A stretch of 45,550 nt of DNA from the NCBI RefSeq assembly GCF_900155655.1, contig NZ_LT706987.1, forward strand, positions 2,232,749-2,278,298. The letters run 5' to 3'. Made by a program: the position numbers and the translations under genes. The notes below the pieces were generated by a model. That model did not search any database and was not told the origin of the DNA. It saw only the letters and a program-made list of their open reading frames with translations. Below are positions 33,077 through 42,016 of the stretch, piece after piece (within the stretch, counting starts at the first letter, position 1; each line of letters opens with the position of its first letter). The DNA is from Prevotella ihumii (lineage in GTDB: Bacteria > Bacteroidota > Bacteroidia > Bacteroidales > Bacteroidaceae).

Positions 33077-34423
33077 ATGATTATGATGCATTGGGCAAAA
33101 CTTATTTCCAACAAACGACTTGGACAAGAAGACCGTCACGCTGAGCGACACGATGACAGGTCTGAATTTAAGCGTGATAGCGACAGACTTATCTATTCCG
33201 CACCCTTTAGACGATTGCAGAACAAGACACAGGTCTTCCCTCTCCCGGGGAGTGTTTTCGTACATAATCGTCTTACTCATTCACTTGAAGTGGCATCTTT
33301 GGGCAAGTCATTAGGCGATGATGTGGCGCGCAAGCTCATCAAGAAGCACCCCGAATTAGGCGGAACGCTTTTTGAAGAGATAGGTACAATTGTGCAAACA
33401 GCTTGCTATGCTCACGATATGGGCAATCCTCCGTTTGGACATAGTGGAGAACAGGCCATTCAAGCCTTTTTCAAAGAAGGGGCAGGAGCTTATCTTGAAG
33501 AAAAATTAAGTCCACGTTTATGGGCTGATATTACCCATTTTGAAGGCAATGCCAATGCTTTTCGCTTGCTTACGCATCGTTTTTTAGGCAGACGAGAGGG
33601 AGGTTTCGTAATGACTTATTCTACCCTTGCCAGCATTGTAAAGTATCCTCATTCTTCCTCGTTGGCAGGCGCACACGGCAAGTTTGGGTTCTTTGAAACC
33701 GAAGAAACTACTTATCGAAAGATAGCCGATGAACTTGGCATTATCTGTCACGCATCCACCGAAGACGGAATACGCTATGCACGCCACCCATTGGCCTATT
33801 TGATGGAAGCAGCAGACGATATTTGCTACGAAATAATGGACATTGAAGACTCGCATAAGCTCAAGTTGTTATCGTTTGAAGAGACTGCCGATTTGCTCTT
33901 AGGGTTCTTTGACGACAATACAACGACAAGTATTCGCCAACGCATTGAGGCAGAGGGAGTAACCGATAAGAATGAGCAAGTAGTTTATTTCCGTGCTTGT
34001 GCGGTTGGTAAACTTGAGTCGCTTTGTGTTGATGCTTTTGTCGAGAACGAAGAAGCAATCCTTAATGGTACGTTTGAAGGTTCGCTTATCGACCATATCC
34101 CCGAACTCCAAAAGAAGAATTATCGCCATTGTATAGATGTGTCGGTTGAAAAGATATATCGCAGCAAAGCCGTCCTTGATGTCGAACTATCGGGTTACAA
34201 AATTATGGAAACCCTTATGGAAACCCTCACCGATGCAGCTGTAAACCCTAAAAAGTTTCATAGCAAACAACTCATACGTCGCTTTTCAAGTCAATACGAT
34301 ATACAAAATCCAAACTTGGAAGACCGCATTATGGCAGTACTCGACTATATCAGTGGTATGACAGACATTTATGCGCTCGATATTTATCAAAAGATTAACG
34401 GAATTAGTTTGCCTATCATTTAG
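33077..34423 (+). CDS. dgt: Deoxyguanosinetriphosphate triphosphohydrolase (HD family)
   Basis: 448 residues. It hydrolyses dGTP, or other dNTPs in some members, to the deoxynucleoside and triphosphate. The metal ligands of the HD domain are in FVHNRLTHSLEVA (His63/His68 region) and YAHDMGNPPFGHSGE (His113-Asp114), followed by ISGMTDIYAL near the C-terminus. ATG 33077 is used; ATG 33086 (MHWAKL) is an alternative. Its divergence from dut suggests shared control of nucleotide pools, but no operator is proven. Confidence 0.93.
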   Translation: MIMMHWAKLISNKRLGQEDRHAERHDDRSEFKRDSDRLIYSAPFRRLQNKTQVFPLPGSVFVHNRLTHSLEVASLGKSLGDDVARKLIKKHPELGGTLFEEIGTIVQTACYAHDMGNPPFGHSGEQAIQAFFKEGAGAYLEEKLSPRLWADITHFEGNANAFRLLTHRFLGRREGGFVMTYSTLASIVKYPHSSSLAGAHGKFGFFETEETTYRKIADELGIICHASTEDGIRYARHPLAYLMEAADDICYEIMDIEDSHKLKLLSFEETADLLLGFFDDNTTTSIRQRIEAEGVTDKNEQVVYFRACAVGKLESLCVDAFVENEEAILNGTFEGSLIDHIPELQKKNYRHCIDVSVEKIYRSKAVLDVELSGYKIMETLMETLTDAAVNPKKFHSKQLIRRFSSQYDIQNPNLEDRIMAVLDYISGMTDIYALDIYQKINGISLPII

Positions 34424-34453
34424 AAAGTATAAGGTGATTTGAAGGCAATGTTG

Positions 34454-34489
34454 GACAAGTCGGACAAGTCGGACGGGTCGGATTTGTCT
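34454..34489. repeat. Free-standing array of four 9-base units
   Basis: GACAAGTCG, GACAAGTCG, GACGGGTCG and GATTTGTCT in tandem, without the CCCAAATCGG terminal repeats that enclose such arrays at 2111 and 5487. It lies in the short gap between dgt and the next gene. Confidence 0.75.
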
Positions 34490-34546
34490 GATGCAAACCA
34501 CTAATTTCTATCTATTTAGCAACGTTTCTCATTGCTCATTAGCATT

Positions 34547-35542
34547 ATGGAAAATCAATACAAAAAGACCTTTCCCGACCTGATGGTCGATAAAAAGATA
34601 GTTTACGTTCACGGCTTTATGTCGGCAGGCTCTACCCACACGGCTCAAATCCTCCGTGAGTATATGCCAAAGGCGACAGTTATCGCGCCAGATTTACCCC
34701 TTCACCCCGAAGAAGCTATGGCTTTGCTTCGACAAATTCAAGCCGACGAACGCCCCGACCTCATCATTGGCACCTCAATGGGCGGAATGTACACCGAAAT
34801 GCTTTATGGTACAGACCGCATCTGTGTAAATCCTGCCTTCCAAATGGGGTCTACCATTTCCGAAAACAATATGGTAGGCAAGCAAACCTACCAAAATCCA
34901 CGTGTAGATGGTGTACAGGAGGTTATCGTAACCAAGGCTTTACAAAAGGAATATAAGGACATTACAGAGCAGTGTTTTAATGCGGTAACACCCGAAGAAC
35001 AAAGTCGTGTGTACGGACTCTTTGGCGATAACGACCCTGTGGTGCATACCTTCGACCTCTTTCGTACACATTACCCCAATGCCATTCACTTCCACGGTGA
35101 ACATCGCCTCATCGAGAAAGCCATCTTCCACTATCTTATGCCCGTAATCCGTTGGATAGACGACCATCAAGCGGGTAGGGAACGCAAGACCATTCTTATA
35201 GATTGGACTACCTTGCGTGATGCTTACAACAAACCCAAGTCGAGCCTTCAGAAATGTTATGAAATGCTCTTAGACCATTACGAGGTCTATTTTCTTGCGC
35301 CAGCACCTACCAACGACCCCTCTTTTATCCCCGAAGCACAAGCGTGGATTGAAGAAACCTTCAGCGCACCAGCGTGGAATAGGGCTTTATTCACCAATAC
35401 TCCCCAACTGCTCTTAGGCGATTATCTCATAACGACAGCAGACTTGCCCAACTTTATGGGGACAGTTCTTCCCTTCGGGAGCGACGAATTTAAAACGTGG
35501 GAGGAAGTTATCATCTATTTTGAACGATTAGGCGGACAATAA
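34547..35542 (+). CDS. YqiA-type alpha/beta hydrolase fused to a degenerate 5'-nucleotidase-like HAD domain
   Basis: 331 residues from ATG 34547 (an upstream TTG at 34532 is less likely). The N-terminal part (about 15-205) is a YqiA/YcfP-like esterase: VYVHGFMSAGS, nucleophile elbow GTSMGG (Ser77), Asp163 in GDNDPVV and His186 in GEHR complete the triad. The C-terminal part (about 214-331) resembles the NT5C deoxyribonucleotidase family: ILIDW, YEVYFLAPAPTND, LLGDYLITTAD and FGSDEFKTWEEV. The catalytic DxD reads D219-W-T and the usual LIDD reads LITT, so phosphatase activity is probably lost. The substrate is unknown. It precedes the helicase gene by 21 bases, probably one transcript. Confidence 0.75.
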   Translation: MENQYKKTFPDLMVDKKIVYVHGFMSAGSTHTAQILREYMPKATVIAPDLPLHPEEAMALLRQIQADERPDLIIGTSMGGMYTEMLYGTDRICVNPAFQMGSTISENNMVGKQTYQNPRVDGVQEVIVTKALQKEYKDITEQCFNAVTPEEQSRVYGLFGDNDPVVHTFDLFRTHYPNAIHFHGEHRLIEKAIFHYLMPVIRWIDDHQAGRERKTILIDWTTLRDAYNKPKSSLQKCYEMLLDHYEVYFLAPAPTNDPSFIPEAQAWIEETFSAPAWNRALFTNTPQLLLGDYLITTADLPNFMGTVLPFGSDEFKTWEEVIIYFERLGGQ

Positions 35543-35563
35543 CGCAGCTATCTTTTTATCCAA

Positions 35564-38500
35564 ATGAGTACAGCCGAAGAGTTATTTGCACGCATAACCG
35601 ACATCTTAGATTTACCAACCAATGAAAATGGAAGTCAGAACCATTTGATGCACGAAACATTGGTTTTATGTTGCCACGAAGGACTGAAAAGCACCCGACA
35701 TAGCTTTGGCAGTCTTGCTTCACAGGTAGACAACCTCTGTAACCGCCATCACATCAAGCCGCAAGACATTGTGGCTATCCATCTGATGCGCACCCATAGC
35801 AATTCCATTGCCCCCATTTTGCCTACCGACCTCCTTTACGATTGCCGCGCATTGGCTATTTTCATATCGGCTGTGTTCAATGAGGATATCCCTTCCGCCT
35901 TGGTTGGTCGTATTCCTGCGGTGGGCAGACGCACCGAGAACATTCAGCTTGCCAACTACAAATACATACGTTGCACAGTGCGTTCTTTTACCGATAGCAC
36001 CATCAATGTGAGCGTACTCAATCAAGAACACGGCGAAGAAGAACTCATTGTCGACTATCTTAATACGCCCGACTTCATAAACCTCAGCTATTTGCGCCAA
36101 CTATTGCGCATAGGGATGCAACTCAACCTCTTGGAATGTAGTCTGAAAGGCAAACGAGTTATACCTCGAATAGTTGTTGTAGAACCCGATTTCCTGCTCG
36201 ACATCTCCACCATAGCCAATTGTTTTGAAGACTATGGACACCACCCCTTGCTCTACACCGTAAACCGCTTGCAGACTCGACCCAACAACCCTCCCATCTT
36301 GCTTGGTAACTTTGCAAGTGCTGCCCTTGACGACATCATCAACAACGAGACATACGACCTGAAAGAAACTATATGTTCCAACTTCCGTGATAAGGCTATA
36401 GACTTTGCAACCTGTCCTAATTTCAGTCCTATTGCATATATAGAAGACTGCAAAGTGCAAGTAAAGAACATTCAACAGATTGTAGACGAGCTCTTTATCA
36501 CACACGATAAAGCAAAAGCCATTCTCGAACCCTCGTTCGTATGCGAACAATTGGGAATACAGGGGCGTGTAGACCTTATGACAACCGATTTTGCGTTATT
36601 GGTGGAACAAAAGTCAGGAAAGAATTTCTACTTAGAAAGCGATCGCAACAACAAGCACGGCTCACGCCAAATAGAAAAGCATTATGTGCAGTTGTTGCTT
36701 TACTTCGGCATATTAAAATACAATTTCAATCGCAGCGGAAAGACCACAGATGTCTATCTGCTTTATTCTAAATACCCACTCCCAAACGGACTTCTCGAAG
36801 TCTTGTCGTACCAGCAATTGATGTACGAAGCTATAAAGTTTCGCAATCAGGTGGTGGCAACCGAATTTTGGTTTTCGCAGAACGATTTTTCACGCATCAT
36901 TCCCCAACTCACCCCCGATACGTTACGCACCGAAAACACCAACGACAACTTCTTTGAGCGTTACATACGCCCACGTCTTACCGACACACTTGCCCCTCTT
37001 CATCATCTTTCTCCTTTAGAGCGAGCTTATTTTTCACGTATGATGCGCTTTGTTGTCAAGGAACAAATCATCTCTAAGGTGGGCTATCAGGAAGGTACAG
37101 GCAGTGCCAACGCCGACCTATGGAATATGCCTTTATCGTCAAAAATAGAAACTGGCAATATCTATATAGGGCTGACCATAGCGCAAAAGGAGCAAAGTAC
37201 ATCGTATAGCGGCTACGATACCATAACCCTCAACGTGCCAACGCAGGGCGATGACTTCTTGCCCAACTTCCGTCGTGGCGATATGGTCTATCTCTATGCC
37301 TACCGCAAAGGTGAAATACCCGATGTGCGAACGAGCATACTCTTTAAGGGGGCGTTGCAAAAGATACAGACCCATAGCATTGTGGTGCATCTTAACGATG
37401 GACAACAAAACCCTAATATCATCAGTGGCGAATGTTTTGCTATCGAACACAGCAGCAGTGATATAGGCAGTAGTGCAGCCTTACAAGGATTGCATACCCT
37501 TATCACGGCTCAACAAGACCGCAAAGACCTGCTTCTTGGACAGCGTTCGCCTCAAAGAGACACATCGCTAAAGCTCTCAAAATCGTACAACACCACTTAC
37601 GATGACATACTTTTACGTGCCAAGCAAGCCAAAGATTATTTTCTTCTTATTGGTCCCCCTGGGACAGGAAAAACCTCTATGGCACTGCAATATCTTGTAC
37701 GCGAACACGCTGACAAGCAACTCCTTTTGCTCTCTTACACCAATCGTGCCGTGGACGAAATTTGTGGAATGCTCTCCGATCACGATATACCTTATATCAG
37801 AATGGGTAATGCGTACAGCTGCGCCCCACAATATCAAAACCATCTGCTTACCAATGTGATAGCCGAGAAACCTACCTTGGAACATATCAAACAGACCTTA
37901 TCTGAAGCACGAATTATTGTGAGTACAACGGCAAGTCTTGCCGCACGCCCTTTTATCTACCAAATCAAGCATTTCGACTTGGCGATTATTGATGAGGCGA
38001 GCCAAATTTTAGAACCCAACATTGTAGGTATCTTGTCGGCACACAACCCAGTTGGACAATGTATAGACAAGTTTATCCTCATAGGCGACCACAAACAGCT
38101 CCCTGCCGTAGTACAACAGGATGCGGAAGAAGCAGCTGTGGACAACCCTTTATTACAGATCATTCATCTTGATAGTTGTGCCAACTCGCTCTTCGAACGC
38201 CTTTTGCGTACAGAGTATGCCAACGGCCGCACCCACTTTATCGGCACTTTGCGAAAACAAGGTCGTATGCACCCTGACATAGCAGCCTTCCCCAACGAAA
38301 AGTTTTACCGTCGTGAACAATTGGAGTGTGTACCTTTGGATCATCAGAGAGTCATCTCTCTACCTTATAAGGTGGATAGCGAAGATGCTACGGACGACTT
38401 TCTAAAGGCGCATCGTATGGTTTTTATCCCGTCAAAACCTTGTCGCCAACCCAATATTTCAGAGAAGGTGAATACCGAAGAAGCTAAAATTGTGGCAGAC

Positions 38501-38917
38501 CTTATCCGTCGTCTGCACCGACAAATGGGCAGCGATTTCAACCCACAAAAGAGCATTGGGGTAATTGTGCCTTATCGCAACCAAATAGCAATGGTGCGCA
38601 AGGAATTAGAACGGCTCAATCTGCCTCACATAGAACAGATAAGCATTGACACCGTGGAGCGATACCAAGGCAGCCAGCGAGATGTTATCATCTATTCGTT
38701 TACGGTTCAAAACCGTTTCCAATTAGATTTTCTCACTGCCAACACCTTTATGGAAGATGGACAGCCCATCGACCGCAAACTGAATGTAGCCATTACCCGC
38801 GCCCGCAAGCAACTTATTCTTACGGGCAACGAAGCCACATTGCGACAAAACACATTGTTTGCAGAGTTGATAGACTATATAATGAAAAAGGGTGGAGTAC
38901 ACCAAATGAACGTGTAA
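35564..38917 (+). CDS. Dna2-like nuclease-helicase (PD-(D/E)XK plus SF1 helicase)
   Basis: 1117 residues. A RecB/Cas4-like nuclease core lies near 325-385: GRVDLM, LVEQKSGK (Glu-x-Lys) and HYVQLLLYF. A UPF1/Dna2-type SF1 helicase follows: Walker A GPPGTGKT near 697, DEAS near 808, GDHKQLPA, GRMHPDI, VIVPYRNQ, SIDTVERYQGSQRDVII, and RKLNVAITRARKQL. Such proteins process DNA ends or flaps in replication and repair. I could not place a complete four-cysteine Fe-S cluster of the Dna2/Cas4 kind. Some similar proteins belong to defence systems, but the neighbours here give no support for that. Confidence 0.85.
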   Translation: MSTAEELFARITDILDLPTNENGSQNHLMHETLVLCCHEGLKSTRHSFGSLASQVDNLCNRHHIKPQDIVAIHLMRTHSNSIAPILPTDLLYDCRALAIFISAVFNEDIPSALVGRIPAVGRRTENIQLANYKYIRCTVRSFTDSTINVSVLNQEHGEEELIVDYLNTPDFINLSYLRQLLRIGMQLNLLECSLKGKRVIPRIVVVEPDFLLDISTIANCFEDYGHHPLLYTVNRLQTRPNNPPILLGNFASAALDDIINNETYDLKETICSNFRDKAIDFATCPNFSPIAYIEDCKVQVKNIQQIVDELFITHDKAKAILEPSFVCEQLGIQGRVDLMTTDFALLVEQKSGKNFYLESDRNNKHGSRQIEKHYVQLLLYFGILKYNFNRSGKTTDVYLLYSKYPLPNGLLEVLSYQQLMYEAIKFRNQVVATEFWFSQNDFSRIIPQLTPDTLRTENTNDNFFERYIRPRLTDTLAPLHHLSPLERAYFSRMMRFVVKEQIISKVGYQEGTGSANADLWNMPLSSKIETGNIYIGLTIAQKEQSTSYSGYDTITLNVPTQGDDFLPNFRRGDMVYLYAYRKGEIPDVRTSILFKGALQKIQTHSIVVHLNDGQQNPNIISGECFAIEHSSSDIGSSAALQGLHTLITAQQDRKDLLLGQRSPQRDTSLKLSKSYNTTYDDILLRAKQAKDYFLLIGPPGTGKTSMALQYLVREHADKQLLLLSYTNRAVDEICGMLSDHDIPYIRMGNAYSCAPQYQNHLLTNVIAEKPTLEHIKQTLSEARIIVSTTASLAARPFIYQIKHFDLAIIDEASQILEPNIVGILSAHNPVGQCIDKFILIGDHKQLPAVVQQDAEEAAVDNPLLQIIHLDSCANSLFERLLRTEYANGRTHFIGTLRKQGRMHPDIAAFPNEKFYRREQLECVPLDHQRVISLPYKVDSEDATDDFLKAHRMVFIPSKPCRQPNISEKVNTEEAKIVADLIRRLHRQMGSDFNPQKSIGVIVPYRNQIAMVRKELERLNLPHIEQISIDTVERYQGSQRDVIIYSFTVQNRFQLDFLTANTFMEDGQPIDRKLNVAITRARKQLILTGNEATLRQNTLFAELIDYIMKKGGVHQMNV

Positions 38918-38942
38918 AACAAAGTTGTTCGTTATGTTTTAA

Positions 38943-39135
38943 CCCAAATCGGTCGTTAGACTTCTTCGAGATTTGCGAGCTTATTTTGAGCTATTTTTGG
39001 TTGTTTTTGAAGACGTTTAGCGAGCTAAACAACTGAAAAAACAAACGAAAAGAGCCAAAATAAGGTGCAAAGACGAAGAAAAGCATTACATCTAAACGCT
39101 TTAAAAAGCCTTTGCGGGCTAACGACCGGTTTGGG
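38943..39135. repeat. 193-base CCCAAATCGG element, inverted orientation
   Basis: This copy is in the opposite orientation to those at 23980 and 27488. Target duplications TTTAA are at 38938-38942 and 39136-39140. Counting from its right end, the hairpin GTTTAGC-GA-GCTAAAC (39015-39030) again occupies bases 106-121. It lies between the convergent helicase and trkH genes. Confidence 0.9.
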
Positions 39136-39140
39136 TTTAA

Positions 39141-39159
39141 CCCAAAATCGGTTTTGGGC
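39141..39159 (-). terminator. Minimal CCCAAAA palindrome at the trkH stop codon
   Basis: CCCAAAATCGGTTTTGGG follows the 193-base element after TTTAA and immediately precedes the trkH stop (39160-39162 on the plus strand). It looks like two repeat tips joined with no interior. On the minus strand it forms a 7-pair hairpin right after the stop, with a weak T-run, and may act as terminator. Confidence 0.5.
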
Positions 39160-40617
39160 TTAATGTTCTTTCCAAAATGATGGAGTGAAGAGTACCAAAA
39201 CGGTGAACAGTTCTAAGCGACCTACGAGCATTAAGAGTGAACCTATCCACTTAGCAAAATGAGGCAATTCATTCCAAGACATTGTTGGACCAATTTCCAA
39301 TCCTAAGGTTGGTCCAACGTTGCCTAAGCAACTCAATGTTATGGTAACAGCATTCGTTGAATCTATTCCTGCTGCAATCATTACAAAGCCACAAACAAAA
39401 ACCAAGAACAAATACATTCCGATGAAAGCAAGCAGTGTAACACGTTTAGACATCTCAACGTTGTAGCCATCTATTTTCATAGGCAACACAGCGTTAGGGT
39501 GCAGGATTTGTCGCATCTCATTCCGTACAATCTTAATCAACATCACACCACGCATACTTTTAATACCACCACTCGTTGAGCCCGAACAAGCGCCAAAAAA
39601 CATACAAGCCGCCAAGACTACCCACGTTACGTGTGGCCATTTAGCAGCATCATCGCTGAAAAGACCAGTTGTAGTGATAAACGATACCACTTGAAATACC
39701 GAACTGCGGAAAGCATGTTCTACATCATAATTGTTCTTGAAAATAAGTTCGAGTGCAATGAATATTGTAAAACTTGCCACTAAAACTGTATAAAAGCGAA
39801 ATTCACTATTATGGAAGAATTGTTTAAACTTTATGCCTGCTACCGAAGTATAAAGTAAGGTGAAATTCACACCCGAAAGAAAGCAAAACAGCGTACATAC
39901 GTATTCTTCAGCAGGAGATTTGAAGGTCATAATAGAACCGCTTTCTGTAGCAAACCCACCCGTAGCGGTACTGGTCATCGAGTAATTGAACGCATCAAAC
40001 CACCCCATTCCACACGCTTTATAACTCAATATACAAGCAGTAGTAAGAATGAAATAAACAGCCCATATACCTTTGGCACTTGTACTTAATCGTGGGTGCA
40101 ATTTGCTCTTTATAGGACCTGTGCTCTCGGCTGCAAATATTTTTACTGAGCCCCCCATTAATGAAGGCAAAATGGCAATGGTGAAGAACACAATTCCCAA
40201 TCCTCCAATCCATTGCGTTAATGAACGCCAAAACAAAAGCCCCTTGGGCAGATGTTCAGGAAAGTCGATTACCGTTGCCCCTGTAGTGGTAAAACCCGAC
40301 ATCGTTTCAAAGTAAGCATTCGTAAACGAAGGAATATACTTACTGATAAGGAAAGGCAGCGTACCATAAAGTGAAAAGAGTATCCACGAAATGGTTACAA
40401 GAAAATAGGCATCGCGTCTACTAATGCTATTGTTGGTATGACGTCCTAAAAAACGGAAGATAAATCCTGAGCTTACTGTGATGAGGATTGTCCAAACAAA
40501 CGACATCACATCGTCTCCTTGATACATCAAAGCAACTATCAAGCAAAGGCATAGGAGTGTGGCCTCTATCCACAGCAGCGAACCTATAATCTTTGAAATG
40601 GTTTTTAAATTAAGCAT
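39160..40617 (-). CDS. trkH: Trk-type potassium uptake membrane protein
   Basis: 485 residues with about ten hydrophobic segments and the four pore regions typical of TrkH, including TMSGFTTTGATVI, TSTATGGFATESGS, SFITTTGLFSDD and CLGNVGPTLGLEIG; their Gly residues form the selectivity filter. TrkH imports K+ with regulation by the cytoplasmic TrkA ring, encoded 31 bases upstream. It is last in the dxs-trkA-trkH operon. Confidence 0.94.
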   Translation of the reverse strand: MLNLKTISKIIGSLLWIEATLLCLCLIVALMYQGDDVMSFVWTILITVSSGFIFRFLGRHTNNSISRRDAYFLVTISWILFSLYGTLPFLISKYIPSFTNAYFETMSGFTTTGATVIDFPEHLPKGLLFWRSLTQWIGGLGIVFFTIAILPSLMGGSVKIFAAESTGPIKSKLHPRLSTSAKGIWAVYFILTTACILSYKACGMGWFDAFNYSMTSTATGGFATESGSIMTFKSPAEEYVCTLFCFLSGVNFTLLYTSVAGIKFKQFFHNSEFRFYTVLVASFTIFIALELIFKNNYDVEHAFRSSVFQVVSFITTTGLFSDDAAKWPHVTWVVLAACMFFGACSGSTSGGIKSMRGVMLIKIVRNEMRQILHPNAVLPMKIDGYNVEMSKRVTLLAFIGMYLFLVFVCGFVMIAAGIDSTNAVTITLSCLGNVGPTLGLEIGPTMSWNELPHFAKWIGSLLMLVGRLELFTVLVLFTPSFWKEH

Positions 40618-40648
40618 TGCTCATTTATACTAAAAGGTAAAGGAAGTA

Positions 40649-41989
40649 TTAATTGAACAATTGTTCAATCTTCTTCTTATTTACGTTATGGCAGAATGTC
40701 ACAACAATATCGCCAGCTTGTATTTGTGTATTACCCGAAACAAGCATACCTTCATCGTGACGCACCAATCCACCAATGGTCATACCACTTGGCAACTTGA
40801 TGTCCTTTATAGGCTTCTGTGTTATCTTCGAACCCTCCACTGGTATAAATTCTGCCACATCTGCATTCACAGCCATAAGGAAACGCACATTGTCCACATT
40901 GGCATCTAACAGCATCTGATAAATATAGCCTGCCGCAATAGCTTTTTTATTGATAATCGTACCTATATCCAAGTTTGCAGCCATATCTACATAGTCGAAA
41001 TTTTCTACAGATGCAATTGTCTTTTTTATACCAAAGTTTTTTGCCGCCATACAAGCCAAAATATTGGTTTCTGCATTTGGCGTTACAGCAACAAAGGCTT
41101 GTGTGTGTCTGATGCCTTCTTCCTCTAATAAAGCCATATCACGTCCATCGCCGTTGATAACGAGCTGGTCTTCATCAAACATTTCGTTCAAGTATTCACA
41201 GCGTTCAGCATTGCGTTCTATTACCTTTACGTTCATATATTCGGGTATCATCTTTACCGAGCGCACGGCCGTACGACCACCGCCCATAATGATAACATCC
41301 TTTACATCTACATAATTTTCCTTACCTGTAATTTTTCTAATGTAAGGTATATAGTTCTTTGTGGTCATAAAGTATGCCAAGTCGTTCGACTTCAAACATT
41401 CGTTACCACCAGGAATAATCGTTTGGTCTTCACGCTTAATTGCTACAACGTGATAAGGGTCGGTTGGTCCACTTATATCTTTAAGTGGCTTGTCGAGAAT
41501 TTTACAATTCTGTCTTAGCTTTATTCCCAATAACACAAGTGCCCCTCCGTGTACATCCCATCGTTGTCTTACCCACGACATCTTTAATCCGTTGATGATG
41601 TCCTTTGCAGCCAACATCTCTGGATAAATAAGACTATCCACACCCAACTTCTTGAAAAACTCTTGATTGATAGGTTCCATATATTCAGGATTATCAATCT
41701 TTGCCACCGTTCTTTTTGTTCCAAGATGGTGAGCCATCGTACAAGCTGTTATGTTGTCAGCTTCCTTTGGAGTTACAGCAATAAAGAGGTCTGCTTTCTT
41801 TGCTCCAGCTTCTTTAAGTGCTTTAATGCTTGTACACTTAGCCTCCATTGTCATTAAGTCGTAGTTAGACCCAATGGCTTCCAAGTTTTCTGCAACCTCA
41901 TCTATAAGAATTATATCGTAGTTGCTTCTTGAAAGGAGCTGTGCCAGATAAGTGCCTATGGCGTATGCGCCAGCAATAATTATCTTCAT
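40649..41989 (-). CDS. trkA: Trk potassium transport NAD-binding regulator
   Basis: 446 residues with two RCK_N/RCK_C pairs (about 1-225 and 226-446). It binds nucleotides on the cytoplasmic face and gates TrkH. The second nucleotide loop is VIIMGGGRTAV. The first reads AGAYAIG, so the middle glycine of GxGxxG is Tyr9, which may change nucleotide binding in that half; this is read from sequence only. dxs lies 27 bases upstream and trkH 31 bases downstream. Confidence 0.95.
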   Translation of the reverse strand: MKIIIAGAYAIGTYLAQLLSRSNYDIILIDEVAENLEAIGSNYDLMTMEAKCTSIKALKEAGAKKADLFIAVTPKEADNITACTMAHHLGTKRTVAKIDNPEYMEPINQEFFKKLGVDSLIYPEMLAAKDIINGLKMSWVRQRWDVHGGALVLLGIKLRQNCKILDKPLKDISGPTDPYHVVAIKREDQTIIPGGNECLKSNDLAYFMTTKNYIPYIRKITGKENYVDVKDVIIMGGGRTAVRSVKMIPEYMNVKVIERNAERCEYLNEMFDEDQLVINGDGRDMALLEEEGIRHTQAFVAVTPNAETNILACMAAKNFGIKKTIASVENFDYVDMAANLDIGTIINKKAIAAGYIYQMLLDANVDNVRFLMAVNADVAEFIPVEGSKITQKPIKDIKLPSGMTIGGLVRHDEGMLVSGNTQIQAGDIVVTFCHNVNKKKIEQLFN

Positions 41990-42016
41990 ACCTTCTATTA
42001 CTTACACTTCGAAGTC

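Noticed and set aside
35564..38917. Nuclease-helicase and neighbours as an anti-phage defence island
   Set aside because: The adjacent genes are dgt, a hydrolase and trkH with no recognised defence partner; the domain order fits a housekeeping Dna2-like role equally well.
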